Origin: Nitrospirota bacterium
Lineage (GTDB): Bacteria; Nitrospirota; Nitrospiria; Nitrospirales; Nitrospiraceae
Assembly (NCBI GenBank): GCA_040757595.1
Contig: JBFLWP010000001.1
Coordinates: 62,001-126,000, forward strand
Direction: 5' to 3'
DNA length: 64,000 bases
Shown in pieces: positions 1 to 8,880 of this stretch. The notes below the pieces were generated by a model that had not been told where the DNA came from, did no database searches, and worked only from the letters and a program-made list of their open reading frames with translations. The first letter of the stretch is position 1, and every line of letters starts with the position of its first letter. The translations under genes were made by a program, and so were the position numbers.

Positions 1-383
1 AGACGCTCCCGCTCCAGACGGACGCCTTCGAGGACCGGGGACTGCGGGAGAAGCGGGTGCGGCCGGCGTGACTCCGAGAAGCGTCGGACGAGAACTTCGT
101 CGCGGGCATCGAGAAAGATCAGCTCGACGGAGTGGCCGAGGGACTTCAACCGGTCCAGATCGCTCAGCAGGTCCGCAAGGAAACCCCGTTCGCGGATGTC
201 GATGCCCAGCGCGACGCTGCGGACTTCCCCTCCCTGCTGCAAGCACAGCTCGACGAACTTGGGAAGCAGAGGCAGCGGCAGATTGTCCACGCAGAAGAAC
301 CCCAGATCCTCACAGCACTTGATCGCGTAAGTCTTCCCGGATCCCGAGAGCCCGCTGATGATCACGAGGCGGAGCGTCTGCAT
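1..383 (-). CDS. rapZ: RapZ RNase adapter / P-loop nucleotide-binding protein (partial, runs off the left edge)
   Basis: The first 127 codons are present; the 3' end lies outside the window. The ATG at 383 opens a protein whose residues 9-17 form a Walker A loop (SGLSGSGKT), followed by a segment ending CVDNLPLPLLP, which is characteristic of the RapZ/YvcJ family. In Enterobacteria RapZ binds GlcN6P-pathway small RNAs and delivers them to RNase E; in other phyla it is a GTP/ATP-hydrolysing protein of less certain role. It follows hpf by 13 bases, and hpf-rapZ next to rpoN is a classic arrangement. Family assignment is firm; the exact regulatory role here is not known. Confidence 0.9.
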   Translation of the reverse strand, partial: MQTLRLVIISGLSGSGKTYAIKCCEDLGFFCVDNLPLPLLPKFVELCLQQGGEVRSVALGIDIRERGFLADLLSDLDRLKSLGHSVELIFLDARDEVLVRRFSESRRPHPLLPQSPVLEGVRLERER

Positions 384-396
384 GGGCTGTCCCAGA

Positions 397-921
397 CTAG
401 ACCGGCTGGGGGTCGATCAGTTCGGCGTCACCGTTCTCCAGCCGCCTGAGGAGCTGGAGTCGATCGGAGGCGGCGTTGACAAAGATCACGATCGCAGATG
501 GTTGGGAGCCGAGGCGACCGACGGCCTCCGCCACGGTGAGGGAAGGAACCTCCAGCCGCACGCTCTTGATTGGCGCCGATTTGGCGGGCGTCTCGGCTCC
601 GGGGACGACTCGTCTCGCGAAAGGCGAATCGCCTTTGTGTTCGACCAGCTTCTCTTTGTGCTTGCGGATCTGCCGGCTGATCTTGTCGAACAGGTCGTCG
701 ATCGACCCGTACATCTCCTTCGTCGAGCTCCTGGCCTGTACGCCCACTCCGTTCAGGTTGAGCACGACCTCGGCCGTGTGCCGGTACTTCTCCACCGCCA
801 GGACGACCTGGGCCCCGCCAAGCTTCAAGCCGTACCGATCCAGCCGCTGCATGCGTGATTCGATGTAGCGTCGCAAGGCCGGCGTGACTTCAACGTGGCG
901 ACCGGTGATCCTGACGCGCAT
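397..921 (-). CDS. hpf: Ribosome hibernation promoting factor, long form
   Basis: A protein of 174 residues, the length of long-form HPF rather than the roughly 100-residue short form. Residues 1-100 form the S30AE/YfiA domain that occupies the mRNA and tRNA channel of the 30S subunit. Residues about 115-174 match the C-terminal domain that dimerises 70S ribosomes into 100S particles (a patch reads LTVAEAVGRLGSQPSAIVIF). The gene lies between rpoN (34 bases upstream) and rapZ, the common order in Gram-negative bacteria. Its presence downstream of sigma-54 fits a stationary-phase or starvation role. The start is an ATG at 921. Confidence 0.93.
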   Translation of the reverse strand: MRVRITGRHVEVTPALRRYIESRMQRLDRYGLKLGGAQVVLAVEKYRHTAEVVLNLNGVGVQARSSTKEMYGSIDDLFDKISRQIRKHKEKLVEHKGDSPFARRVVPGAETPAKSAPIKSVRLEVPSLTVAEAVGRLGSQPSAIVIFVNAASDRLQLLRRLENGDAELIDPQPV

Positions 922-955
922 AGAAGGGTGCCCGTGAAAGCAACAGGGAGAATGG

Positions 956-2446
956 CTAATAGGGTCGCTTCCGCTGGCTGGCCGACGGGATGTTCACTTC
1001 CGCACGATACTTGGCCACGGTCCGCCTGGCGATCATGATGTTGTGGCTGCGGAGGCGCGCCACGATTTCCTGGTCCTTGAGCGGGTGCTGTGCGTCTTCC
1101 TCCGCCACCATGCGCCGGATCATGTCCCGCACGGTGACCGAGGACAACATCTCTTCGCTCTGGTCGGCCCGCTGGATCCCCGTGTTGAAGAAGTATTTCA
1201 GCTCGAACATCCCTTGCGGGCAGTACACGTACTTGTTCGCGGTCACTCGGCTGACCGTGGATTCGTGCATCCCGATGTCTTCCGCCACCTGCTTCAGCAC
1301 CAGGGGTTTGAGCTGTTGCACGCCCTTTTCGAAGAACTGCTCCTGAAACTTGACGATGCTCCCCACCACCTTGAGGATGGTCTTGTTGCGCTGCTCGATG
1401 CTCCGAATGATCCACTGGGCCCCGCGCAGCTTCTCCTCCAGATAGGCCTTGGTGGCCTCGGATTGATCCTGCTTGCCCACCATCAGCTTCCGGTAGTACG
1501 GGCTGATGCGCAATCTCGGCAGCCCGTCATCGTTCAGCAGGACCTCCCATTCGCCCTCGTTCTTGACGACGAACACGTCGGGCACGACCACGTAGTTCTC
1601 TGAGGAGAAGTAGGGACGCCCCGGCTTCGGCTCGAGCGCCTCGATCACCTTGGTTGCCTCGAATACCTCCTCGGCCGTCACGCCCAGGGCCTTCGCGATG
1701 CGCCCGTAATGTTTCTTCTCCAAGTCCTTCAGATGATTGCTGACGATGGCCTCGATCAGCGACCCCTTGAACGACCGGCTTTGGCGTAAACCGGTCCTCA
1801 TCGGATCGTTGTCGAGGTGCCCGAGCTGGATGAGCAGGCACTCGCGGAGGTCGCGCGCGCCCACTCCGGTGGGATCGAAGGTCTGGACGTGCCTCAGGAC
1901 GGTTTCGACCTGCTCCACGGAGGCTTCGGCATCGGCGGCCAACTCTTCGATCGGGGTCCTCAGGTATCCGTCTTCGTCCAAGTTCCCGATGATGACCCGC
2001 CCGATTGCCTTCTCAGTCTCGCTCAGGCCCGAGAGCCCCAACTGCCAGAGCAGGTGGTCTTCGAGCGTCATGGGCTTGACGGCGGTCTGGTCGTAGGACG
2101 GCAGCTCGTCTTGCCCGGACGAGGGGTACTCGACATCCCCCACGCGCCGATCGGCGTCCAGATAGTCCTCCCACTCTAGGCCATCCGGCCCTTCGGGCTT
2201 GGCTTCGTCGGCGTCGCTTCCCTCCTCCTGCTTGCTGTCGGTCTTGCTCTGGTTCCACTCTTCGGCGGACGGCTCGCCTTCCTCCGCGTCGGCCTGCATC
2301 TCCTCGAGCAAGGGATTTTCCATCAGGTGCTGCGTCAGCGTCTGCTGGAGTTCCAGACGGGACAGTTGCAGCAGCTTGATGGCTTGCTGCAACTGCGGCG
2401 TCATGATCAGCTTCTGCCGCAGGCTTAGATCAAGCCGTAGTTTCAT
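956..2446 (-). CDS. rpoN: RNA polymerase sigma-54 factor
   Basis: A protein of 496 residues, the usual sigma-54 length. Residues 1-50 are the Gln/Leu-rich activator-interacting region I (MTPQLQQAIKLLQLSRLELQ), followed by an acidic region II (about 50-130), the core-binding domain, and a C-terminal DNA-binding domain. The RpoN box appears near residues 472-481 as ARRTVAKYRA and contacts the -24 element. It needs AAA+ enhancer-binding proteins to open promoters. It lies 36 bases after lptB in the lpt-rpoN-hpf-rapZ run, which couples LPS export genes to sigma-54 in many bacteria. Confidence 0.97.
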   Translation of the reverse strand: MKLRLDLSLRQKLIMTPQLQQAIKLLQLSRLELQQTLTQHLMENPLLEEMQADAEEGEPSAEEWNQSKTDSKQEEGSDADEAKPEGPDGLEWEDYLDADRRVGDVEYPSSGQDELPSYDQTAVKPMTLEDHLLWQLGLSGLSETEKAIGRVIIGNLDEDGYLRTPIEELAADAEASVEQVETVLRHVQTFDPTGVGARDLRECLLIQLGHLDNDPMRTGLRQSRSFKGSLIEAIVSNHLKDLEKKHYGRIAKALGVTAEEVFEATKVIEALEPKPGRPYFSSENYVVVPDVFVVKNEGEWEVLLNDDGLPRLRISPYYRKLMVGKQDQSEATKAYLEEKLRGAQWIIRSIEQRNKTILKVVGSIVKFQEQFFEKGVQQLKPLVLKQVAEDIGMHESTVSRVTANKYVYCPQGMFELKYFFNTGIQRADQSEEMLSSVTVRDMIRRMVAEEDAQHPLKDQEIVARLRSHNIMIARRTVAKYRAEVNIPSASQRKRPY

Positions 2447-2482
2447 ATCCCATCCCTGTGACGTTCCCTGGCGTGCCCGACC

Positions 2483-3274
2483 CTACAGCCGGAACCGCTC
2501 TCCCAGGTAGATGGCCCGGGCCGTTGAACTGTTGACGATGGTCTCCGGAGAGCCGGTCTCCAGGATCTCGCCTTCGTTGATGATGTAAGCCCGGTCCGTG
2601 ATGGACAGCGTTTCCTGTACGTTGTGGTCCGTGATCAGGATGCCGATCTGCTTCTCCCTCAGGCGCGTGACGATCTGCTGAATGTCCCCCACCGCAATCG
2701 GATCGATGCCCGCGAAGGGTTCGTCCAGCAGGAGAAACTGCGGATCGATCACCAGCGCCCTCGTGATCTCCAGCCGGCGCCGCTCCCCGCCGGAAAGGGC
2801 GTACGCCCGGCTCTTGCGCAGATGCGTCAGGTCCAGCTCCTTGAGCAGCGCCTCCGCACGATCCGCCTGTTCTTGCGGCGTCAGGTCCAGCATTTCGAGG
2901 ATCGCACGGATGTTGTCTTCGACCGACAGGCGGCGAAAGACCGAGGACTCTTGGGGCAGATAACCGATGCCCAATCGGGCCCGCTTGAACATCGGCAGAT
3001 CGGTGATCGCCTGGCCGTTGAGCAAAATCTGTCCGTCGTCTGGCTGGCAGAGCCCGACCATCATGTCAAAGATCGTGGTCTTGCCGGCCCCGTTGGGACC
3101 CAGGAGACCGACCACCTCGCCAGCCCCGACGTCCAGGCTGACGCCCTTGACCACCTGGCGCCCCTTGAAGCTCTTCCGCAGGCCCTTGGCTTCCAGTCGC
3201 TGCAGAGAGGGCGCGGCCGCCAGAGTCAGAGGGGCCGCCGCTTCGCAGCCGATGACCGCCCCCTTCCGCCTCAC
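2483..3274 (-). CDS. lptB: LPS export ABC transporter ATP-binding protein LptB
   Basis: A 263-residue ATPase of the cytoplasmic LptB2FG complex that extracts lipopolysaccharide from the inner membrane. Walker A is at about residues 59-66 (GPNGAGKT), the signature is [11 protein letters not shown], and Walker B is [13 protein letters not shown] with the following switch His in ITDHNV. The start is a GTG whose last bases overlap the TGA of lptA (GTGA), indicating translational coupling. There is an N-terminal extension of about 25 residues before the usual LptB start; an internal start is possible. LptF and LptG are not in this window. Confidence 0.95.
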   Translation of the reverse strand: MRRKGAVIGCEAAAPLTLAAAPSLQRLEAKGLRKSFKGRQVVKGVSLDVGAGEVVGLLGPNGAGKTTIFDMMVGLCQPDDGQILLNGQAITDLPMFKRARLGIGYLPQESSVFRRLSVEDNIRAILEMLDLTPQEQADRAEALLKELDLTHLRKSRAYALSGGERRRLEITRALVIDPQFLLLDEPFAGIDPIAVGDIQQIVTRLREKQIGILITDHNVQETLSITDRAYIINEGEILETGSPETIVNSSTARAIYLGERFRL

Positions 3275-3861
3275 CGGCCGCCTCCCGGCTCCTGATCGAT
3301 CTGAACGCGGGTTTCCCCTTCCACAACGCTCCGTTCCTCGGCCAGGTACATGGTGATGACCTTCCCGCTCACCTTGGTTCCCTTTTGCCAGGCGACCGGC
3401 TCACCGGTCAAGACGATCTTCTCCTCGCTCTCGTAGTATACGGCCTTCTGGCAGGTCGCCCGGCCGTCGTCCTTCTCAATCCGCACGTGTCCCATGGCCT
3501 CGATCAGGTTGATCGCGCGGTTCCCTGGCATCCCCGCTCCGCCATTGCCCTTGGCGCCCGGTTGCGCCTCGCCGGCCTTGCCGCTCGAACTCTGTTGCTC
3601 GCTTGGCTTGAACAGCACCACCATCTCGTCGGAGTAGACGGTCAGGGTTCCTTTCGTGAGCACGACCGTCCCCTCGAAGATCGCCTTGCTCTCCTGGTTC
3701 CGCACCGTCATCTTCTTGGCCGTGATCGTGGTGCGCTCACCGTCCGCCGAAGCCGGAACGGCCTGGCCGCCCCAGACCGGCTGCGCCAGGAGACCCGGGA
3801 AGCCCAAGAGGCAAGCTGCGAATAAGCTGATTGGGCTATTGGCTGATTTCCGCACGGACAT
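3271..3861 (-). CDS. lptA: LPS transport periplasmic protein LptA
   Basis: 196 residues from the ATG at 3861, which follows an AGGA Shine-Dalgarno-like stretch and gives a clean signal peptide (basic N-terminus, then [16 protein letters not shown]). An in-frame start at 3903 would bury the signal peptide and overlap lptC by 68 bases, so it is less likely. The mature part contains the OstA/LptA beta-jellyroll repeats, with the typical [19 protein letters not shown] segment. It forms the periplasmic bridge that carries LPS from LptC to LptD. It overlaps lptC by 26 bases and lptB by 4. Confidence 0.92.
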   Translation of the reverse strand: MSVRKSANSPISLFAACLLGFPGLLAQPVWGGQAVPASADGERTTITAKKMTVRNQESKAIFEGTVVLTKGTLTVYSDEMVVLFKPSEQQSSSGKAGEAQPGAKGNGGAGMPGNRAINLIEAMGHVRIEKDDGRATCQKAVYYESEEKIVLTGEPVAWQKGTKVSGKVITMYLAEERSVVEGETRVQIDQEPGGGR

Positions 3862-4402
3862 TGTCAAGAATCCTGAACTCCTCTCTATCGAGCTTCCCGA
3901 CAAGCCCTTGCCCCTTGATCTCCAGCCCGTGACCGAATATCGTCACGGGATCGCTGGTGCTGATCTCCCGCTTCTCATCGGTCCAGGCAATGTGGTTGGT
4001 GCTGATCGTGTAGCCGCTCTCCAGCCGGACGTTGATGGGGGCCGAGCGATTCGCGAGCACGAAGTCCTTCCTGGCGATGTCGATCGTGCCTTCATCCCCC
4101 TCGAGCCTCATCTCCCGCCCCTTCGCTCCGTAGAGCGTCACCTGCACACGGTCCAGCACCGCCCGCTTTTCCGTCTCGAACATGTGGGCCCGTTGCGCGA
4201 GCACTTCCCACTGAACGGTCCCGGCCCGTGATTGGATGTACTTGAACTGATCAATGCCGGCATCGGACTGGCTTAGCGGGCCCTGGCTGGCAGAGGTTGG
4301 AGGGGGAACCGATTCGACGCGGGTCGCGAGAAGGTAGATGAGAAAGGAAGCCAGAGCGGCACTGAGGCCGAGCAAACCGCGGCGTACCCAACGCTCCCAC
4401 AT
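3836..4402 (-). CDS. lptC: LPS export protein LptC
   Basis: 188 residues. One N-terminal membrane anchor (residues about 8-28, GLLGLSAALASFLIYLLA) is followed by a periplasmic LptC/YrbK beta domain with alternating-strand motifs such as LTVYGAK-like and IDIARKDFVLANRSAPINV. It receives LPS from LptB2FG and hands it to LptA. The ATG at 4402 was chosen because it starts directly before the positively charged end of the anchor. A sigma-70-like promoter sits about 50 bases upstream (4449-4478). The kdsC gene that often precedes lptC is absent here; instead rplQ is next. Confidence 0.9.
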   Translation of the reverse strand: MWERWVRRGLLGLSAALASFLIYLLATRVESVPPPTSASQGPLSQSDAGIDQFKYIQSRAGTVQWEVLAQRAHMFETEKRAVLDRVQVTLYGAKGREMRLEGDEGTIDIARKDFVLANRSAPINVRLESGYTISTNHIAWTDEKREISTSDPVTIFGHGLEIKGQGLVGKLDREEFRILDNVRAEISQ

Positions 4403-4448
4403 AACTTGCCCAAAATCAATTGATTTGGCACGAGGGTGGACAGGCACG

Positions 4449-4478
4449 ATAATAGCATACGCCAGAAGGGCAAGTAAA
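4449..4478 (-). promoter_or_regulatory. Putative sigma-70 promoter for lptC
   Basis: On the minus strand TTTACT (4473-4478) and TATTAT (4449-4454) are separated by 18 bases. These match the -35 and -10 consensus at 4 and 5 of 6 positions. The site lies in the 194-base gap between rplQ and lptC, the widest break in the left part of the run, so the lpt-rpoN-hpf-rapZ genes may have their own promoter. This is inferred from sequence only. Confidence 0.4.
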
Positions 4479-4596
4479 TAAATGGCGCGCTGGCTGGGAA
4501 CGGAGATCCCGGCGAGCAGCGCGCCACCATGGAGAGCCTCAGCGGAGCGGAGGAGCGTGGAAGTCAGGATGCGAGAAACCGGGCCGCCGAATGGTT

Positions 4597-5034
4597 TTAG
4601 GACGCGACGGCGGCTTTGGCCGGTTTCTTGCCGGCTTTTTCGGCAGCCGCGGAGTCGGACGCCGCTTGGGCCCCCTCCCGCCTCGAGACCAACTCGATGG
4701 CCACCATCGCAGCCGTATCGCCGACCCGCCGCCGAGTCTTGATCAGTCTCGTGTACCCGCCGTTTCGATCCCGGAACCGTCCCGCGACGTCCTCGAACAG
4801 TTTGGCCACGACGTCCTTGCTGCGGAGGAACCCAAGCGCCCTCCGACGGGCGGGGAGGTCGCCCTGTTTGCCCAACGTGATCATCCGCTCCGTGAATCCG
4901 CGGATTTCCTTCGCCTTGGCTTCCGTCGTTTCGATCCGCTCGTGCTCGAGCAGCGAGGTCACCAAACTTCTGAACAAGGCCCGGCGGTGCTTGGTCCTCC
5001 GCCCGAGCTGCCTGCCTTTCTTTCTGTGGCGCAC
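4597..5034 (-). CDS. rplQ: 50S ribosomal protein L17
   Basis: 145 residues from a GTG start. It opens with the diagnostic [21 protein letters not shown] and contains the L17 core to about residue 118; the last 27 residues are an Ala/Lys-rich tail that is longer than in the E. coli protein. L17 sits near the polypeptide exit tunnel on the solvent side of the large subunit. It ends the alpha operon, 12 bases after rpoA. Confidence 0.96.
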   Translation of the reverse strand: MRHRKKGRQLGRRTKHRRALFRSLVTSLLEHERIETTEAKAKEIRGFTERMITLGKQGDLPARRRALGFLRSKDVVAKLFEDVAGRFRDRNGGYTRLIKTRRRVGDTAAMVAIELVSRREGAQAASDSAAAEKAGKKPAKAAVAS

Positions 5035-5046
5035 GGTTTCCCCCGT

Positions 5047-6048
5047 CTACGCGTCGTTCTTGACGTTCCCGTCGCCGACGGGCATGTCGAGTTTGGTACC
5101 CAAGCTCAAGCCCATTTCGGTCAAGATCTCTTTGATCTCGTTGAGAGACTTCTTGCCGAAATTCTTGGTCTTGAGCATTTCCGCTTCCGTCTTTTGCACC
5201 AGATCGGCGATGGTCTTGATGTTGGCGTTCTTGAGGCAATTGGCGGCCCGGACCGAGAGCTCCAGCTCGTTGACGCTCCGGAAAAGATTCTTGTTGAGCT
5301 CCCGCTTTTCCTCTTCTTTTCTGACGGCCGGTTTCGCTTCGCCGAGCTCTTCCGGATTGATGAAGATGTTCACGTGCTCGCGGAGAATGCCGGCGGCCGT
5401 GGACAGGGCGTCCTGCGGCGCGATGCTCCCATCCGTCCAGATATCGAGCACCAGCTTGTCGTAGTCGGTCACCCGCCCGACCCGCGCATTCTCCACCTGG
5501 AAGTTGACGCGCTTCACGGGCGAATAGATCGAGTCCACCGCGATGACGCCGATCGGCAGCCCTTCTTCCTTGTTCCGCTCAGCCGGAACGTAGCCGCGGC
5601 CGGGCTTCACGACGATCTCCATGTCCAGGACCGCTTCCTTGTCCAAGGTCGCGATGTGCAGGTCCGGATTCAGCACGGTCAGGTCCGCGTCGTGGATGAT
5701 GTCGCTCGCCTTTGCTTCGCCAGGTCCCTTCTTGCGGAGCCGGACGGTCTTGGGCTTATCGGTGTGCAGCTTCACCCGCAGGCTCTTGACGTTCAGGATG
5801 ATCGCGGTCACATCCTCCGTCACGCCGGGGATCGTGGAAAACTCGTGCAAGACGCCCTCGATGCGCACCGTCGTGACCGCAGCCCCGGTCAACGAGGACA
5901 GGAGCACGCGCCGCAGCGAATTCCCGATGGTCGTCCCGAATCCTCGCTCGAACGGCTCAGCCGTGAACTTGCCGTATGTCGGGGAAAGCGTCTCCTTGTC
6001 AGCTTCAACCCGCATCGGGACTTGGAAGTCCTTCATTGCCTTAATCAT
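5047..6048 (-). CDS. rpoA: DNA-directed RNA polymerase alpha subunit
   Basis: 333 residues from the ATG at 6048, preceded by GGGGG AACT as ribosome binding site; a longer in-frame start at 6099 lacks a site and is rejected. The N-terminal domain (1-235) dimerises and binds beta/beta-prime (TTIGNSLRRVLLSSLTGAAV). A charged linker follows, and the C-terminal domain (about 255-320, with LELSVRAANCLKNANI) contacts UP elements and activators. It lies in the alpha operon between rpsD and rplQ. Confidence 0.97.
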   Translation of the reverse strand: MIKAMKDFQVPMRVEADKETLSPTYGKFTAEPFERGFGTTIGNSLRRVLLSSLTGAAVTTVRIEGVLHEFSTIPGVTEDVTAIILNVKSLRVKLHTDKPKTVRLRKKGPGEAKASDIIHDADLTVLNPDLHIATLDKEAVLDMEIVVKPGRGYVPAERNKEEGLPIGVIAVDSIYSPVKRVNFQVENARVGRVTDYDKLVLDIWTDGSIAPQDALSTAAGILREHVNIFINPEELGEAKPAVRKEEEKRELNKNLFRSVNELELSVRAANCLKNANIKTIADLVQKTEAEMLKTKNFGKKSLNEIKEILTEMGLSLGTKLDMPVGDGNVKNDA

Positions 6049-6121
6049 AGTTCCCCCTTCGCCTCGTCCCCGGAACCAGCCAGTGCCTGGGCCGTCCACC
6101 CCGCTCGACCCGGGCCAGGCA

Positions 6122-6748
6122 CTACCTGGAATACAGCTCCACGACCAACTGCTCGTTGACCGGGAGCGCGATCTCCTCCTTCGTCGGCAGCGCCTTGACC
6201 GTGCCCTTGAAGGCAGCCCTGTCCAGCTCCAGCCACGTCGGGATCCCCCGTCCGTCCACCGCCTCGAGGGCCGCCTGAATCGGCACCAGTTCGCGGCTCC
6301 GCTGGCGCACCTCGACCACGTCCCCGACCTTGACCGTGCAAGAGGGGACGTCGGTCTTCCTGCCGTTTACCAGGATGTGTCCGTGACCGACCAACTGTCT
6401 CGCCTGTTTGCGCGAGGAGGCGAAGCCAAGGCGGTAGACGACGTTGTCCAGCCGGCACTCCAGCAGCTTCAGCAGGTGCTCGCCGGTGATCCCGACCTTG
6501 CGCTCCGCCCGGTGGAATACCCCTCGGAACTGCTGTTCCTGCAGCCCATAGATCCGCCGCAGCTTCTGCTTCTCGCGCAACTGGGCGCTGTATTCCGAGA
6601 TTCGGGGACGTCCCTGCCCGTGCTGCCCAGGAGCGTAGCTTCGTCGCTCGATCGCGCACTTTTCGGTCATGCAGCGCGAGCCTTTGAGGAAGAGCTTTTC
6701 CCCTTCCCTCCGGCACAACCGACAAACTGGACCTCTATACTTCGCCAC
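6122..6748 (-). CDS. rpsD: 30S ribosomal protein S4 (zinc-type)
   Basis: 208 residues, GTG start. Four cysteines at positions 9, 12, 26 and 31 (C-x2-C-x13-C-x4-C) mark the zinc-binding form of S4. The S4 RNA-binding domain lies at about 97-160 (CRLDNVVYRLGFASSRKQAR). S4 is a primary 16S assembly protein and in E. coli represses the alpha operon. The gap to rpsK (6749-6819) contains a GTGAAACG repeat fragment. Confidence 0.97.
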   Translation of the reverse strand: MAKYRGPVCRLCRREGEKLFLKGSRCMTEKCAIERRSYAPGQHGQGRPRISEYSAQLREKQKLRRIYGLQEQQFRGVFHRAERKVGITGEHLLKLLECRLDNVVYRLGFASSRKQARQLVGHGHILVNGRKTDVPSCTVKVGDVVEVRQRSRELVPIQAALEAVDGRGIPTWLELDRAAFKGTVKALPTKEEIALPVNEQLVVELYSR

Positions 6749-6767
6749 TGCTCCCTCCTCTTAAACC

Positions 6768-6782
6768 CGTGAAACGTGAACG
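6768..6782. repeat. Short GTGAAACG-type intergenic repeat fragment (rpsK-rpsD gap)
   Basis: The bases CGTGAAACGTGAACG repeat the unit CGTGAAAC twice. The same word recurs at 37802-37831 and, as GTGAAGCG, at 7655, 17091 and 19923. Here only a short, unpaired fragment survives. Confidence 0.45.
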
Positions 6783-6819
6783 GCGCGAGGTGACACGCTC
6801 CCCGCCTCCCACGATGAGG

Positions 6820-7203
6820 TTACACGCGCCTCCGCTTGGGCGGCCTGCAGCCATTGTGCGGAATCGGCGTCACGTCGCGGATCAAGTTGATGCGCAGCCC
6901 CGCCGCCTGGAGGGATCGGATCGCCGACTCCCGACCGGAGCCTGGACCGTTCACGTAGACGTCGACCTGACGCATGCCGTGCTCCATCGCCTTCCTGGCC
7001 GCCGTTTCGCCGGCCCGTTGGGCGGCAAAGGGGGTGCTCTTGCGCGACCCCTTGAAGCCCTGGTTGCCAGCGCTCGCCCACACGACCGTGTTGCCGCTCA
7101 TATCCGTGATCGTGACGATCGTGTTGTTGAAGGAGGCCTGGATGTGGGCGATCCCGCTCTGGACCGTCTTCTTCTCCTTCTTCTTCCCTTTCTTGACGCT
7201 CAT
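6820..7203 (-). CDS. rpsK: 30S ribosomal protein S11
   Basis: 127 residues with an unusually Lys-rich start ([16 protein letters not shown]) and then the standard S11 core ([20 protein letters not shown] and [14 protein letters not shown]). It forms part of the 30S platform near the mRNA exit and Shine-Dalgarno helix. ATG start at 7203, 32 bases after rpsM. Confidence 0.97.
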   Translation of the reverse strand: MSVKKGKKKEKKTVQSGIAHIQASFNNTIVTITDMSGNTVVWASAGNQGFKGSRKSTPFAAQRAGETAARKAMEHGMRQVDVYVNGPGSGRESAIRSLQAAGLRINLIRDVTPIPHNGCRPPKRRRV

Positions 7204-7235
7204 GCACGACTCCTCTCAGACGCAACCGACTGCGG

Positions 7236-7628
7236 TCAGGCGCTGGGCGCCGCGGTCACGGGCTTGCGCGCCTTGCCGATCGCCGACCGGCGGCCCTTCC
7301 GGGTCCGCGCATTCGTCCTGGTTCGCTGTCCGCGCACCGGGAGCCCCTTGCGGTGCCGAAGGCCCCGGTACGTGCCCGTATCGACCAGACGCTTGACGCT
7401 CAGCGAGACCTCCTTGCGGAGATCCCCCTCCACTTTGTAGTCACGCTCGATGGTTTCCCTGAGCTTGACGATCTCGTCCTCGCTCAGATCCTTGACCCGG
7501 GTCGCACCCTCCACGCCCGCCTTCTTGACGATCTGGGCCGCGGTGGACCGACCAATCCCGTAAATGTAGGTCAACCCGACATCGACCCGCTTCTCCCTCG
7601 GCAGATCCACGCCCGCGATACGTGCCAT
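7236..7628 (-). CDS. rpsM: 30S ribosomal protein S13
   Basis: 130 residues, starting [20 protein letters not shown] and ending in a basic tail ([20 protein letters not shown]) that contacts P-site tRNA. S13 sits in the 30S head and bridges to the 50S. It follows rpmJ across a spacer that holds a strong palindrome. Confidence 0.97.
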   Translation of the reverse strand: MARIAGVDLPREKRVDVGLTYIYGIGRSTAAQIVKKAGVEGATRVKDLSEDEIVKLRETIERDYKVEGDLRKEVSLSVKRLVDTGTYRGLRHRKGLPVRGQRTRTNARTRKGRRSAIGKARKPVTAAPSA

Positions 7629-7654
7629 CTTTCCTCCCGTTGATCAGAATCGTC

Positions 7655-7732
7655 GCGCGTGAAGCGGCGTTCGTGAAGCGCGAGGTGGCCGTCGCGGCTT
7701 CTCTTGCGCTTCACGCTTCACGATACACGCGC
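7655..7732. repeat. Palindromic GTGAAGCG element between rpmJ and rpsM
   Basis: The left arm (7655-7684) carries two copies of CGTGAAGCG and the right arm (7703-7732) carries the reverse complements CGCTTCACG and CTTCACG, ending in matching GCGCGTG/CACGCGC. The two arms can fold into a long imperfect hairpin filling most of the 105-base gap. It belongs with the elements at 17091, 19923 and 37802. Confidence 0.6.
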
Positions 7733-7733
7733 C

Positions 7734-7847
7734 TCATCCTTGGCGCTGCTTGTGCCGAGGGTTCTCGCATTGGACCCTCACCACGCCCCGCCGCCGGATG
7801 ACCCGGCATTTCGAGCAGATCGGCTTGACTGACGATTTCACTTTCAT
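7734..7847 (-). CDS. rpmJ: 50S ribosomal protein L36
   Basis: A 37-residue protein. It opens [20 protein letters not shown] and ends [10 protein letters not shown]. Cysteines 11, 14 and 27 and His 32 form the zinc ribbon of the C+ type of L36. It starts at the ATG at 7847 and stops at TGA 7734-7736. It lies between infA and rpsM, its normal position. It binds 23S rRNA near the base of the L7/L12 stalk. Confidence 0.95.
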   Translation of the reverse strand: MKVKSSVKPICSKCRVIRRRGVVRVQCENPRHKQRQG

Positions 7848-7888
7848 GGCAATACGTCCTCGCGAATCCCCGTCATGTCCCCCCGGCC

Positions 7889-8107
7889 TCATTTGAACCG
7901 GTAGGTGATGCGGCCCCTGGTCAGGTCGTAGGGCGAAAGCTCGACGGTCACCTTGTCTCCGGGCAGGATCCGGATGAAGTGCATGCGCATCTTCCCCGAG
8001 ATGTGCGCCAAAATCACGTGCCCGTTGTCCAACTTGACCCGAAACATCGCGTTCGGGAGAGTCTCCGCCACCGTTCCCTGGACCTCGATGATGTCTTCCT
8101 TCGGCAT
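7889..8107 (-). CDS. infA: Translation initiation factor IF-1
   Basis: 72 residues, the standard size, forming a single S1-like OB fold ([20 protein letters not shown] ... [13 protein letters not shown]). IF-1 binds the 30S A site during initiation. It is positioned between map and rpmJ as in many spc operons. Confidence 0.97.
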   Translation of the reverse strand: MPKEDIIEVQGTVAETLPNAMFRVKLDNGHVILAHISGKMRMHFIRILPGDKVTVELSPYDLTRGRITYRFK

Positions 8108-8127
8108 GGGACCAGCCCCGTCAGACG

Positions 8128-8880
8128 TCAGGACAACTTGGTCAGGATACGCGGCGGCCCGCTCGCTTGGACCGCGATCGTATGCTCAAAGTGTGCGGAG
8201 AGACTCCCGTCCTTCGTCACTGCAGTCCACTGATCGTCCAGAATGCACACCGCGCTGCTTCCCATGTTGACCATGGGCTCGATCGCCAGCACCATCCCCT
8301 CCTGCAACCGAGGCCCCTGCCCCGGCTTCCCGTAATTGGGCACCTGCGGCTCTTCGTGCAGCTGCCGCCCGATCCCGTGGCCGACGAAGTCGGTCACGAC
8401 CGAGAACCCCGCGCCTTCGGCGTGCCGCTGCACCGCATGGGAAATGTCCGAAAGCCGGTTGCCGACCACCGCCTGCTCGATCCCCTTGGCGAGCGCCTCT
8501 TCGGTCACCCGCAGCAACTCCGCCACCTTCGGCGGAATGTCTCCCACCGGCACCGTCACCGCCGCGTCCCCGTAGAACCCGTCGACGATCGCGCCCAGAT
8601 CCAATCCGATGATGTCGCCTTCTTTCAGGACTCTCTTGGACGGGATCCCGTGAACCACCTGGTTGTTCACCGAGGCACAGAGGGTCTTCGGGTAACTCCG
8701 GTATCCCTTGAACGCCGGGGTCCCTCCGCGGGATCGGATGAACTCTTCGGCGAACCGGTCCAGCTCATCCGTGGTCACGCCGGGCCGGACCTGCCGCTTG
8801 AGAGCCTCCAGCGTCTCGGCCACGAGCTTGCTGGCCCGAGCCATGACCTCGATCTCTTCGGGCGTCTTCAAGACGATCAT
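8128..8880 (-). CDS. map: Methionine aminopeptidase, type I
   Basis: 250 residues from the ATG at 8880, whose ATGA overlaps the adk stop. It removes the N-terminal Met from nascent proteins. Metal ligands of the pita-bread fold can be seen: Asp in [12 protein letters not shown], Asp in FYGDAAVT, His in FVGHGIG, Glu in AIEPMV and Glu near the end in AHFEHT. The N-terminus ([20 protein letters not shown]) is typical of the short type Ia form. Confidence 0.97.
   Translation of the reverse strand: MIVLKTPEEIEVMARASKLVAETLEALKRQVRPGVTTDELDRFAEEFIRSRGGTPAFKGYRSYPKTLCASVNNQVVHGIPSKRVLKEGDIIGLDLGAIVDGFYGDAAVTVPVGDIPPKVAELLRVTEEALAKGIEQAVVGNRLSDISHAVQRHAEGAGFSVVTDFVGHGIGRQLHEEPQVPNYGKPGQGPRLQEGMVLAIEPMVNMGSSAVCILDDQWTAVTKDGSLSAHFEHTIAVQASGPPRILTKLS

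Noticed and set aside
3836-5239. A 467-codon frame extending lptC upstream
   Set aside because: The upstream part overlaps rplQ and rpoA in another frame. LptC clearly begins with the anchor at 4402.
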